NCBI GenBank assembly: GCA_947451925.1
Contig: CANGAW010000013.1
Coordinates: forward strand, 1 to 58,961
DNA from: Burkholderiales bacterium
Lineage (GTDB): Bacteria > Pseudomonadota > Gammaproteobacteria > Burkholderiales > Burkholderiaceae_D
Reading direction: 5' to 3'
DNA: 58,961 nt
Positions 45,540 through 53,750 of this stretch are shown in pieces (the stretch's first letter is position 1; each line of letters begins with the position of its first letter). The position numbers and the translations under genes were made by a program. The notes under the pieces are model-generated. The model was not told the DNA's origin and ran no database searches. It worked only from the letters and a program-made list of their open reading frames with translations.

Positions 45540-46238
45540 ATGAAAAAAGTATTTCCGAACGCCGCAGCCGCGCTGGCCGACGTGGTTAAGGATGGCCAGA
45601 CCATCGCCGTTGGCGGTTTTGGTTTGTGCGGTATTCCCGAAGCGCTGATTGCAGCATTGCGCGACTCGGGTGTGCAAAAGCTCACCGCTATTTCCAATAA
45701 CGCCGGCGTCGATGGCTTTGGCCTCGGTCAATTGCTGACGACCCGCCAGATCGTCAAAATGATCGCCTCCTATGTCGGCGAAAACAAAGAATTCGAGCGC
45801 CAATATCTGGCCGGTGAACTGGAGCTGGAATTTACGCCGCAGGGCACGCTGGCCGAAAAGCTGCGCGCCGGTGGTTCTGGCATTCCTGCTTTCTTTACCA
45901 AGACTGGTGTAGGCACGGTAGTGGCCGATGGCAAGGAAGTGCGCGTTTTTAATGGCGAGCGTTATGTGATGGAGCATTCGCTGGTGGCCGATATCTCGCT
46001 GGTCAAGGCCTGGAAGGCCGACCCTGCGGGCAATCTGGTGTATCGCAAAACAGCCCGCAACTTCAATCCGAATGTGGCCATGGCCGGCAAGCTGACTATT
46101 GTTGAAGTTGAAGAGCTGGTCGGCATGGGTGAGTTAGATCCGGACAGCGTGCACACGCCGGGTATTTTCGTGCATCGCATTGTGGTCAACGCCACGCCCG
46201 AGAAGCGCATTGAACAACGCACAGTCAGTGCAAAGTAA
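45540..46238 (+). CDS. scoA: 3-oxoacid CoA-transferase subunit A
   Basis: This is the alpha subunit of a succinyl-CoA:acetoacetate type transferase, which activates acetoacetate by exchange with succinyl-CoA. GGFGLCGIPEALIAAL near residue 22 and LTAISNNAGVDGFG are typical of the CoA_trans family. GSGIPAFFTKTGVGT and YVMEHSLVADISLVKAWKADPAGNL follow. The ATG at 45540, after AGGAGAG (45531-45537), gives 232 residues. It lies 15 bases before the B subunit gene. Confidence 0.93.
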   Translation: MKKVFPNAAAALADVVKDGQTIAVGGFGLCGIPEALIAALRDSGVQKLTAISNNAGVDGFGLGQLLTTRQIVKMIASYVGENKEFERQYLAGELELEFTPQGTLAEKLRAGGSGIPAFFTKTGVGTVVADGKEVRVFNGERYVMEHSLVADISLVKAWKADPAGNLVYRKTARNFNPNVAMAGKLTIVEVEELVGMGELDPDSVHTPGIFVHRIVVNATPEKRIEQRTVSAK

Positions 46239-46253
46239 CAGCGGAGAATAAAG

Positions 46254-46898
46254 ATGGCTTGGACACGCGAAGAAATGGCTGCGCGCGCAGCGCAGGAATT
46301 ACAAGACGGTTTTTACGTCAACCTCGGTATCGGCTTGCCGACCATGGTGGCTAACTATGTACCGAAAGATATTGAAGTCTGGCTGCAATCGGAAAACGGT
46401 TTACTCGGCATTGGCCCTTTTCCTACGGAAGAAAAAATTGATGCCGACCTGATCAATGCCGGCAAGCAGACCGTCACGGCTTTGGCAGGCTCGTCGATTT
46501 TCAGCTCCGCCGATTCGTTTGCAATGATCCGCGGTGGCAAAGTCAACATCGCGATTCTGGGTGCGATGCAGGTGTCCGAGCAGGGTGATCTGGCGAACTG
46601 GATGATCCCCGGCAAAATGGTCAAAGGCATGGGCGGCGCGATGGATCTGGTGGCCGGCGTCAAGCGCGTCGTGGTGTTGATGGAACATGTCGCAACCGCC
46701 AAAGACGGATCGACCTCGCACAAATTGCTGCCGCAGTGCACGCTGCCATTGACCGGTGTGGGTGTGGTTGACCGCATCATTACCGACCTGGCTGTGCTGG
46801 ACGTGACCGAAACTGGCCTGACTCTGGTTGAGCTGGCGCCCGGTGTCACGCAAGAAGCGTTGATTGCCGCAACCGGTTGTGCCATTCGTTTATCCTGA
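46254..46898 (+). CDS. scoB: 3-oxoacid CoA-transferase subunit B
   Basis: This beta subunit carries the catalytic glutamate, which forms the glutamyl-CoA intermediate. The active-site motif [11 protein letters not shown] places it at Glu47. [15 protein letters not shown] at the start and [20 protein letters not shown] later fit the family. The length of 214 residues is usual. It follows the A subunit and precedes a methyltransferase by nine bases. Confidence 0.94.
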   Translation: MAWTREEMAARAAQELQDGFYVNLGIGLPTMVANYVPKDIEVWLQSENGLLGIGPFPTEEKIDADLINAGKQTVTALAGSSIFSSADSFAMIRGGKVNIAILGAMQVSEQGDLANWMIPGKMVKGMGGAMDLVAGVKRVVVLMEHVATAKDGSTSHKLLPQCTLPLTGVGVVDRIITDLAVLDVTETGLTLVELAPGVTQEALIAATGCAIRLS

Positions 46899-46907
46899 CC
46901 GCAAACA

Positions 46908-47714
46908 ATGACCACACCAAGCGGCGCACCGACTGCGCAAGACCAGTTTGACGAACAAACCTCGCGCCGGATTGAGGCGGTGTACCTGACGCCTGACGTT
47001 GCCGCCCAGCGCGACAAAGTCATGGCCAGGCTTGCGCCGCGTGAGGGAGAAATTGCCCTCGATATCGGTTGCGGGCCGGGTCTGACGACCCTGGGTCTGG
47101 GGCAGGCGGTCGGCGCTGCCGGCAATGTCATTGGCGTCGATATTGCCGAGCCTATGCTGGCGATTGCCCGTCAGCGTTGCGCTGCTTTGCCGCAGGTTAG
47201 CTTTTCGCTGGCGGATGTCACTGCCTTGCCATATGAGGACGCGCATTTTGATGTGGCGCTGGCGACCCAGGTCTATGAATATGTGGAAGACATCGATCTG
47301 GCCTTGCGTGAATTGGCAAGAGTGATTCGGCCCGGTGGTCGTGCATTGTTAGTTGACACGGACTGGGAATCGGCAGTCTGGGCCAGCAGCGACGATGTGC
47401 GCATGCGGCGCGTGCTGGAGACCTGGAATGAACATATTCCGCATCCGCAGCTGCCGCGCATACTCAAGCAAAAGATGGAGCGGGCCGGCTTTCATGACGT
47501 GCAGGTGGAAATCGTGCCGATTCTGAATGTGCAGTACGATCCCCAGACTTACAGCATCGGTATGATGGATGTGATTGGCGGCTTTGCAGCAGGGCGCAAT
47601 GGCTTGTCAGCGCAAGACATTCTTGACTGGAAAGCCGATGCGCGATTATTCAGCGAGCAGACCGGCGCTTATTTTTTCAGTCTTAACCGTTACGTATTCA
47701 CTGCCAGCCGCTAA
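46908..47714 (+). CDS. Class I SAM-dependent methyltransferase
   Basis: This 268-residue protein has a clear motif I, LDIGCGPGLT (residues 51-60), followed by VIGVDIAEPMLAIARQRC and the Methyltransf_11-type segment VTALPYEDAHFDVALATQVYEYVEDI. It resembles UbiE/ArsM-class small-molecule methyltransferases, but the C-terminal part gives no firm substrate. It lies nine bases after scoB, so it may be cotranscribed. Confidence 0.87.
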   Translation: MTTPSGAPTAQDQFDEQTSRRIEAVYLTPDVAAQRDKVMARLAPREGEIALDIGCGPGLTTLGLGQAVGAAGNVIGVDIAEPMLAIARQRCAALPQVSFSLADVTALPYEDAHFDVALATQVYEYVEDIDLALRELARVIRPGGRALLVDTDWESAVWASSDDVRMRRVLETWNEHIPHPQLPRILKQKMERAGFHDVQVEIVPILNVQYDPQTYSIGMMDVIGGFAAGRNGLSAQDILDWKADARLFSEQTGAYFFSLNRYVFTASR

Positions 47715-47724
47715 GGTATTGATC

Positions 47725-47895
47725 ATGCGCTATGTACTGATTCAACTCATCATGCAGCAGTCGAAGCGCCTGCGCTCCCGACTGCATTTGCGCGCCCCCT
47801 CGGAAAAGAGTGGCCCACGGCGCAAGGACAGTACTGGTTTCATTTTTGTTTTGCTGCTGATTTCCCTGTTTGTGGCGGTGTGGTTGCTTGCCTAG
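47725..47895 (+). CDS. Possible small membrane protein
   Basis: A 56-residue reading frame starts 10 bases after the methyltransferase gene, with AAGGT in a suitable ribosome position. The product has a basic N-terminal half (many Arg and Lys) and one C-terminal membrane helix (FIFVLLLISLFVAVWLL). No family is recognised. Composition is like the surrounding coding DNA. It could be real but lacks independent support. Confidence 0.4.
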   Translation: MRYVLIQLIMQQSKRLRSRLHLRAPSEKSGPRRKDSTGFIFVLLLISLFVAVWLLA

Positions 47896-47953
47896 GGGGG
47901 CGTGAGGTTGTTCAATGACGGATGCAAGTGACAATGCTGGTTTGTTTATTGAC

Positions 47954-47989
47954 GAAAGACACTGGGTCCCGGCTTTCGCCGGGACGACG
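47954..47989 (+). repeat. REP-like hairpin unit, left arm of an inverted pair
   Basis: A 36-base unit contains the perfect hairpin GTCCCGGC-TTTC-GCCGGGAC (47966-47985) followed by GACG. Its reverse-oriented partner lies at 48070-48105. The two units differ at five places, four of which are in the stem and compensate each other. Confidence 0.75.
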
Positions 47990-48014
47990 TTAACGGGGAT
48001 AGTAGACTATCAAT

Positions 48015-48038
48015 CGTCATCACCTGCAGTTGATGACG
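48015..48038. repeat. Hairpin between the two REP-like units
   Basis: CGTCATCA (48015-48022) and TGATGACG (48031-48038) form an 8-bp inverted repeat with an eight-base loop (CCTGCAGT). It lies midway between the two REP-like units and has a different sequence from them. Confidence 0.5.
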
Positions 48039-48069
48039 GTAGGAATTTTGATGACGCCTCAACCACTAC

Positions 48070-48105
48070 CGTCGTCCCGATGAAAATCGGGACCCAGCGT
48101 CTTTC
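48070..48105 (-). repeat. REP-like hairpin unit, right arm of an inverted pair
   Basis: The reverse complement of this unit matches the unit at 47954-47989 except for five bases. Its hairpin is GTCCCGAT-GAAA-ATCGGGAC (48074-48093). GC pairs of the left unit are replaced by AT pairs on both strands of the stem. Together they form a BIME-like head-to-head pair between a plus-strand gene and the convergent ion-channel gene. Confidence 0.75.
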
Positions 48106-48134
48106 ATTGTGAACCCGAAAAAATCTCGCTGCCA

Positions 48135-49718
48135 TCAAGGCGGATTGAGCTGACGCCAGATCGCACGTTCGTCGTCTGTTGCGCGACCGGGCAATTCAAA
48201 CAGTTCACGCATTTTCTCCTTGTCGCCAACGGCCATAATCTGGCGCAAATTACCGACTGAAATCCGGAATTGTTCAAAGGCGACTTCTGGCTTGCTTGCC
48301 ATCGCTTCCATCGGTAAATGTCCGCTTTCTGCCTGCTCTTTGTCGAGCCTGGCGCGCTCGATCAGAATCTCGACTTCATCGGCTGAAATATGCAGTTCTT
48401 CTGCTTCTCTCATGATGGTGGCACGCTCTTCATCATCGAGTACGCCATCTTTCATGAAGCGGGTTAATTCGTTATGCAATAACTCGCGGTCTTTGTGCAG
48501 CTGATCATTGAAGGCCGAGGACAAGATCGCTGCCGGTACTGCAAAGATGCCGATGCCAACCAGTGCCATGACCATGGTCATTAGCCGGCCTATTGGCGTC
48601 ACAGGCGAGATATCGCCGTAACCGACAGAAGCCAGAGTGACGACGGCCCAGTAAATCGATTGTGGAATGTTTTCAAATTTATCTGGTTGCGCGTCATGCT
48701 CAAACAGATAACCCAGACTGGCTGTTAACACCACCAATAACAGCATGATGAACGTGGAGGCGCCGATGACAGGCCATTCGCGCTTGAGTGCTTTGACCAG
48801 AGTGCCGGTGGAAGTGGTGTAGCGAGTCAGTTTCAGCAGCCGCATCAGACGGAAAATCCGCATGAAACGCAGGTCAACCAAGTGACCCATCAGACTTTCA
48901 AGAAAGAAGGGAGCGACGGCCAGTAAGTCAACAATGACAATCGGTGTTTTGGCATAGCGGATCCTGCCCATGGCGCCTTGAAATTGGGGGTCTTCGACGA
49001 CGGAATAAAGTCTGAAAATATATTCCATTGAAAAAATGAAGACGGCGACGGCATCCAGAATAATGAACTGCAGATTGAGCATGTAGTGCAAGGACTCGAC
49101 CGACTCCATGATGACGGCCATGACGGAAATGAAGATCCACCAGACGATAAAGTTATCGATCAGTTCTTGCAGTGCGCCGCTGTACTCGGTCGGGTTGAGC
49201 AGCGCATAGACGCGCTGACGGAAAGTGCGGCCGACATTGAGTTGGCGGAATTCCTGAATCGCTGGCGCCAGGATGCGAAACAGTTTTAACAGTCGCAGTA
49301 AACGCAAGACGCGCAGGATGCGCAAATCACCCTGGATAAAGGCAGCCAGATAGAAGGGCGATATCGCTGCCAGATCGATCAGCGCATAGGGGCTGCGAAG
49401 ATAAGCGAAACGCGGAAAGCGCGAACCTGAAAACTCGGGGTCACTGGGTGCCACAAAAAAACGCAAAGCATATTCAACCGTAAAAACGGCCAGCGAAAAC
49501 TGGTCGAAACGATGAAACAGGATTTTGTGGGCATCAAAAATCGCCGGTACATGTTCGAAGAACATGCTCAGCAGATTGGCAATGATCAGAATCGAAATCC
49601 ATTTGTCGAAACGCTTTTGATAATTGTCAGGATTGTTCGCGTCAAACAGCCATGCGTAAACAAAGTCGCGCACTGACAAGGCGGGAGCTGACGGCATGGT
49701 TTGGGTATCGTTGGTCAT
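48135..49718 (-). CDS. Potassium-channel-like protein with two voltage-sensor domains and one pore
   Basis: This 527-residue membrane protein contains two complete S1-S4 voltage-sensor units followed by a single pore. The first sensor has S1 about 40-58, S2 ending VEYALRF (81-87), S3 ALIDLAAISPF (112-122) and S4 with R133, R136, R139, R142, K145, R148. The second has S1 about 190-207, S2 ending MEYIFRL, S3 VIVDLLAVAPF and S4 with R284, R287, R290, R293, K296, R299. The pore helices S5 (about 315-340) and S6 (about 377-402) flank the filter S364-V-G-Y-G-D369, so it should pass potassium. Sensor 1 and 2 are 149-151 residues apart at equivalent residues, so they are an internal duplication. A helical cytosolic tail (about 405-527) follows. 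The usual prokaryotic Kv channel has one sensor. It is 17 bases downstream of a one-TM protein gene. Confidence 0.9.
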   Translation of the reverse strand: MTNDTQTMPSAPALSVRDFVYAWLFDANNPDNYQKRFDKWISILIIANLLSMFFEHVPAIFDAHKILFHRFDQFSLAVFTVEYALRFFVAPSDPEFSGSRFPRFAYLRSPYALIDLAAISPFYLAAFIQGDLRILRVLRLLRLLKLFRILAPAIQEFRQLNVGRTFRQRVYALLNPTEYSGALQELIDNFIVWWIFISVMAVIMESVESLHYMLNLQFIILDAVAVFIFSMEYIFRLYSVVEDPQFQGAMGRIRYAKTPIVIVDLLAVAPFFLESLMGHLVDLRFMRIFRLMRLLKLTRYTTSTGTLVKALKREWPVIGASTFIMLLLVVLTASLGYLFEHDAQPDKFENIPQSIYWAVVTLASVGYGDISPVTPIGRLMTMVMALVGIGIFAVPAAILSSAFNDQLHKDRELLHNELTRFMKDGVLDDEERATIMREAEELHISADEVEILIERARLDKEQAESGHLPMEAMASKPEVAFEQFRISVGNLRQIMAVGDKEKMRELFELPGRATDDERAIWRQLNPP

Positions 49719-49735
49719 GAGTTTTTGCGTCAGCG

Positions 49736-50296
49736 TTAAAAGTGCACTTCTTTAATCGGGATCAGTGAGAAGCCACGACCACAAATCGTCACTTTCAGTG
49801 CCAGCGGCCCAGCTAATACTTCACTGTCGGCCATCGGTGCGTAATTAAAGCCGCTGCCTGCCGGTTCTTTGGGCACACCCTTTTCAATCAGGATTGCGCC
49901 GTGCGTGTTTGCCTGTTCGCGGTCGCAGACGTCAGAAAATACACTGCCATTTTTTTGGGTGACATTGACCAGGCCAGCAAATGGACCGCTCTCGGAAGTC
50001 AGCGCTGCGAGACATGCGCCCCAGGTACTGTTCTCTTCATCGCAAGCGGTGACGCCGCTGGTTTTGCCTGCTGCACGCAGGCTTCCATGCTGTGCCAGCC
50101 AGTCGGCAACTTGCTGGCCATGTTCTTTGGTGGTTTCGGTGCTGACACCTTCAAGCCAGGTGGCGTAGCCCAAATGCGCGACCATGACGGCAACGACAAT
50201 AGCCACTAATACAAAAATAGCATCGGTCGCACCAAAGTATTTTTCGGATTTTTTTTTATCGGCACCGAGGTGCTGATCGGTCAGTTCCGTTTGCAT
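49736..50296 (-). CDS. One-TM, four-cysteine periplasmic protein next to the double-sensor channel
   Basis: No family is recognised. The 186-residue protein has a short charged cytosolic N terminus (DKKKSEKYFG), one membrane helix at about 24-43, and a predicted periplasmic domain of about 140 residues. That domain has four cysteines (C85, C95, C124, C172), which could make two disulfides. It lies directly upstream of the channel gene, same strand, 17 bases apart, so an accessory or sensing role for the channel is a reasonable guess. Start is ATG at 50296. A perfect dyad at 50319-50336 lies 22 bases upstream. Confidence 0.8.
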   Translation of the reverse strand: MQTELTDQHLGADKKKSEKYFGATDAIFVLVAIVVAVMVAHLGYATWLEGVSTETTKEHGQQVADWLAQHGSLRAAGKTSGVTACDEENSTWGACLAALTSESGPFAGLVNVTQKNGSVFSDVCDREQANTHGAILIEKGVPKEPAGSGFNYAPMADSEVLAGPLALKVTICGRGFSLIPIKEVHF

Positions 50297-50318
50297 TATT
50301 GGCGGTCCCGTAGAAGAT

Positions 50319-50336
50319 GCTGATTTGATAATCAGC
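50319..50336. promoter_or_regulatory. Perfect dyad upstream of the channel operon
   Basis: GCTGATT-TGAT-AATCAGC is a 7-bp inverted repeat with four-base loop, 23 bases ahead of the one-TM protein start. It may be an operator for the channel operon. On the plus strand it is followed by TTTT and could look like a terminator, but no plus-strand gene ends here. Confidence 0.4.
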
Positions 50337-50524
50337 TTTTATAACTATTTTCATTGGACCTGAGTGTATGCATAAATGAACGTACTGTCACTTGCCACAA
50401 ACGCAGATAAACAGAAGGGGATTGTCCGATTTAATTTAGTGCGCAGCACATTTTCGTCATGCTATGCTCAACGCCAACAATCAAACAGGGTCAGTCTTGA
50501 CTCAATAAAAAGGAGACCTGTCCG

Positions 50525-51403
50525 ATGCGCCCCCCGTCATTTCCTCTGCGCCGCTTTAGCCGTTTAGCATTCACTACTGTTCTGGCTTCATTGAGTTTGT
50601 CTGCTGTTGCAGCTTGTCCTGATGATGCTGCCGTCAGTGCCTATATCGCCGACTTTTCTGCGCAACGGCCCAGCAAAGGTTTTGGTAACGACATCAGTCT
50701 GGCGGATGCGGAATGTGCAAAGGGCAAAGTGGCCAAGCGCCTGCAATCCCAGATGGGCAAAATAGTGGGTTATAAGGCGGGCTTCACCAGCGCGGCCCTG
50801 CAACAGCGCTTCGCCATCGATGGTCCGAAATGGGCCACGATGTATGAGCGCAATATGGTCGATAGTGGTGCCATCATTCCTGCGCAGTTTGGCGCGCGCC
50901 CCATGGTTGAGGCGGACTTGGTTGTCATCGTCAAAGACGCCGGTCTGGCTGAAGCTAAAACGCCACTTGAGGCACTGGAGCATCTGGAGTCTGTGGTGCC
51001 TTTTATTGAACTTCCTGATCTGATGTTGGAAGGCAGCGTCACCGGTAACGCACTGGTCGCAACCAATATCGCTTTTCGTGGTGGTGTTTATGGTGAAGAT
51101 CTGCCAGTCGTAAAAAGCCAGGCATTTCTGGATGCGCTTGCCTCCATGACAGTCGTGATGACGGATGAAATCGAAGGCAAGGAACTGGGCCGTGCACAGG
51201 GTAGTGCGTTAATGGATAACCCGATCAAGGCAGCGATGTGGCTGGCACAGGCCTTGAAAAAAGATGGCATCAGTTTGCAGCCGGGCGATGTATTGAGCCT
51301 TGGCGGTTTTTTTCCACCGCAGCCAGCCATGCCGGGCGTGCGGATACAGGTGCGTTACATCGGACTGCCGGGAGACCCGGCAGTCAGTGTTGAGTTGCGA
51401 TAG
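50525..51403 (+). CDS. Exported fumarylacetoacetate hydrolase-family (2-keto-4-pentenoate hydratase-like) protein
   Basis: The sequence after residue 31 resembles the MhpD/FAH hydratase-decarboxylase family: GKIVGYKAGFTSAALQQRF, then RPMVEADLVVIV (the ExE-type metal ligands, here Glu and Asp) and FIELPDLMLEG with a further acidic ligand. Typical members are cytosolic and about 260 residues. This one starts with a signal peptide (SRLAFTTVLASLSLSAVAA) ending V28-A-A-C31, a good lipobox, so it is probably exported or lipidated. Shine-Dalgarno AAGGAGA (50509-50515) supports the ATG at 50525. The substrate is unknown. It converges with sodC with 17 bases between them. Confidence 0.85.
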   Translation: MRPPSFPLRRFSRLAFTTVLASLSLSAVAACPDDAAVSAYIADFSAQRPSKGFGNDISLADAECAKGKVAKRLQSQMGKIVGYKAGFTSAALQQRFAIDGPKWATMYERNMVDSGAIIPAQFGARPMVEADLVVIVKDAGLAEAKTPLEALEHLESVVPFIELPDLMLEGSVTGNALVATNIAFRGGVYGEDLPVVKSQAFLDALASMTVVMTDEIEGKELGRAQGSALMDNPIKAAMWLAQALKKDGISLQPGDVLSLGGFFPPQPAMPGVRIQVRYIGLPGDPAVSVELR

Positions 51404-51419
51404 ATAAGCGCAGGCCGGC

Positions 51420-51941
51420 TTAAGGAATGACGCCACACGCCATGCGGGCACCACCACCGCCTGCCGGCGCCGGATGGTCGGCATGATTGTCGCCACCGGC
51501 ATGAATCATCAGTGAACGTCCTTTGAGATCAGATAACTCAAGACGCGGGGCCAGCACCGGATTGGTGGCGGTGCCGTTGGCGGCAACGGCCAAGGCCGGC
51601 AAGTCACCCAGATGCCCTTCACCCCAGGGGGTGCCGTGGACCTTGCTGCCGTTGGGGTCGTAATGCGGGCCTGCTGCTAAAGCGGGAACCATCTTGCCGT
51701 CTTTTTCGGCGGGCGCACAGGATGGTTTTTCGTGAACGTGAAAGCCGTAAACGCCGGCTTGCAGTCCCGACAGATCGGGTGTGAACACCAGACCGAAGCG
51801 GGATTCAGTCACGGTGATGGTGCCGAGTGCTTTACCGCTGCCTTGGGCATCAACCAACTGCATGGTGACGACCGGGTCGGCCCAGGCAGCAGTGGCAAAC
51901 AGGCAGGTGGCAGTGGCGAAGATTGAGAGTATGGGTTTCAT
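51420..51941 (-). CDS. sodC: Copper-zinc superoxide dismutase SodC
   Basis: This periplasmic enzyme removes superoxide. A signal peptide ([18 protein letters not shown]) precedes the mature protein. The metal ligands are visible: [24 protein letters not shown] and GEGHLGDLP, with the copper histidine in [11 protein letters not shown]. Two cysteines (in KPSC and MACGVI) form the intramolecular disulfide. The length of 173 residues is typical for proteobacterial SodC. It is divergent from the FMN glutamate-synthase-like gene. Confidence 0.96.
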   Translation of the reverse strand: MKPILSIFATATCLFATAAWADPVVTMQLVDAQGSGKALGTITVTESRFGLVFTPDLSGLQAGVYGFHVHEKPSCAPAEKDGKMVPALAAGPHYDPNGSKVHGTPWGEGHLGDLPALAVAANGTATNPVLAPRLELSDLKGRSLMIHAGGDNHADHPAPAGGGGARMACGVIP

Positions 51942-52019
51942 TAATTCTCCTGAGGCGTGAGTTAAACAACAAGGAAATGCGCCCGGGTATTACAGCACAA
52001 TCAAAAGAGGAATCACCGG

Positions 52020-53621
52020 ATGATCGAATCGATACGTTTTGTGCCCTGGGTACTGACTGGTTTCGGCAGTGTCTTATTATTCTTGTTTTCGCCACTCGCT
52101 GCATTGATTTGCTTTGGCCTGTTTGTGCTGGGCTGTCGCGACTATAAGCAAACCCGCCATGCGATTTTGCGAAATTATCCGGTCATTGGGCATTTGCGTT
52201 TCATGCTTGAATATATACGGCCTGAGATGCGCCAGTATTTTCTGGAAAACGATGAAGAAAAATTACCGTTTTCACGTAATCAAAGGATGATGGTGTATAG
52301 CCGCGCCAAACGTCAAAATGACAAGCGCGGTTTCGGCACCATCAAGGCCGTTTACGGTCAGGACAGCGAATGGCTGGGCCACTCGGCCAAGCCGACCGAG
52401 GCTGATCCGAAAAAATTTCGCATCACCATAGGCGGGCCGCAATGCAGCCAGCCTTATCAGGCATCGATTTTCAATATCTCGGCCATGAGCTTCGGTTCCC
52501 TGTCGCCCAACGCCATTCTGGCCTTGAATCGTGGCGCACAACTCGGCGGCTTTGCGCATGACACAGGCGAGGGTTCGATCTCGGATTACCATCGCCAAAA
52601 CGGCGGCGATCTGATCTGGGAAATCGGCTCCGGCTATTTTGGTTGCCGAACACCAGAGGGACGATTTGACGCCGAAAAATTTGCAGCGCAAGCCAGTTCC
52701 GCGCAAGTCAAAATGATTGAAATCAAATTGTCGCAAGGGGCCAAGCCCGGCCACGGCGGTGTGCTGCCGGCAGCCAAGGTCACCATTGAAATTGCTTCGG
52801 CACGGGGCGTGCCGCTTGGTCAGGATTGCGTGTCGCCGGCTTCGCATAGCGAATTTTCCACACCGCTGGAATTAATGCATTTCATAGCCAAGCTGCGCAC
52901 GCTCTCAGGCGGCAAGCCGGTCGGCTTTAAGCTCTGCATTGGTCATCCGTGGGAATGGTTTGGCATGGTTAAAGCGATGCAGGTCACCGATATTTATCCG
53001 GATTTCATTGTGGTCGATGGCAGTGAGGGCGGCACGGGCGCCGCACCGGTCGAGTTTTCCGACCATGTCGGCATGCCCATGCGGGAGGGCTTGCGACTGG
53101 TCCACAACACCCTGATGGGCATAGGGCAGCGCGACCGTGTTGCCATTGGTGCTTCCGGCAAAATCATTTCGGCCTTCGATATTGCGCGTGCCATAGCCTT
53201 GGGTGCGGACTGGTGTAATTCGGCTCGCGGCTTCATGTTCGCATTGGGCTGCATACAGTCACGCAGCTGCCACACCGATCATTGCCCCACTGGCGTAGCC
53301 ACTCAGGACCCTCAGCGCCAGCGGGCGCTGGTGGTGCCCGACAAGGCCGAACGCGTGTATCACTTTCATGAAAAAACGCTGGAGGCGCTGGCGGAACTGG
53401 TGAGCGCGGCCGGCTTTGAACATCCCAGTGAAATCAGCGCCGACCACATCATGGTGCGCGACCAATCCGGTCATGCGGTATCACTGGCGATGACCTTGCC
53501 GGTGGTTGAACTCAATGCATTGAATGCCGGGGCGGGCGTGGACAATTTGCCTGAGCCGTTTCGCCATTATTGGCAACAAGCGACGGCCGAGAATTTTGAG
53601 CGGCGCTCGCGTACGCGTTGA
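52020..53621 (+). CDS. Membrane-anchored FMN-binding glutamate synthase-like protein
   Basis: This stand-alone protein resembles the synthase domain of glutamate synthase large subunit, with FMN and iron-sulfur sites. The FMN barrel includes GGPQCSQPYQASIFNISAMS, the loop EGSISDYHRQNGGDLIWEIG and SEGGTGAAPVEFSDHVGMP. The cluster cysteines lie in CIQSRSCHTDHCPTGVATQ. The first 40 residues contain two hydrophobic segments, so it is probably anchored at the membrane. No amidotransferase domain and no small subunit are present nearby, so normal glutamate synthase activity is doubtful. Confidence 0.9.
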   Translation: MIESIRFVPWVLTGFGSVLLFLFSPLAALICFGLFVLGCRDYKQTRHAILRNYPVIGHLRFMLEYIRPEMRQYFLENDEEKLPFSRNQRMMVYSRAKRQNDKRGFGTIKAVYGQDSEWLGHSAKPTEADPKKFRITIGGPQCSQPYQASIFNISAMSFGSLSPNAILALNRGAQLGGFAHDTGEGSISDYHRQNGGDLIWEIGSGYFGCRTPEGRFDAEKFAAQASSAQVKMIEIKLSQGAKPGHGGVLPAAKVTIEIASARGVPLGQDCVSPASHSEFSTPLELMHFIAKLRTLSGGKPVGFKLCIGHPWEWFGMVKAMQVTDIYPDFIVVDGSEGGTGAAPVEFSDHVGMPMREGLRLVHNTLMGIGQRDRVAIGASGKIISAFDIARAIALGADWCNSARGFMFALGCIQSRSCHTDHCPTGVATQDPQRQRALVVPDKAERVYHFHEKTLEALAELVSAAGFEHPSEISADHIMVRDQSGHAVSLAMTLPVVELNALNAGAGVDNLPEPFRHYWQQATAENFERRSRTR

Positions 53622-53652
53622 TTATTCATCTGCCTTCATCACCTGCATGTCG

Positions 53653-53683
53653 ACATAAGGTTTCACTTAGTGAAACCTTATGT
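53653..53683. terminator. Perfect 14-bp hairpin between convergent genes
   Basis: ACATAAGGTTTCAC and GTGAAACCTTATGT pair perfectly around a TTA loop, 32 bases after the stop of the plus-strand gene and 68 bases from the end of the minus-strand lipid kinase gene. It has no T tract, so it is either a strong bidirectional hairpin terminator or a processing site. Confidence 0.5.
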
Positions 53684-53750
53684 GAGGTCTATGCAAGTTA
53701 AGAACCAATGCATATGCTTGAACGGATGGCCACCCCAGTGGCTTTTCTGT

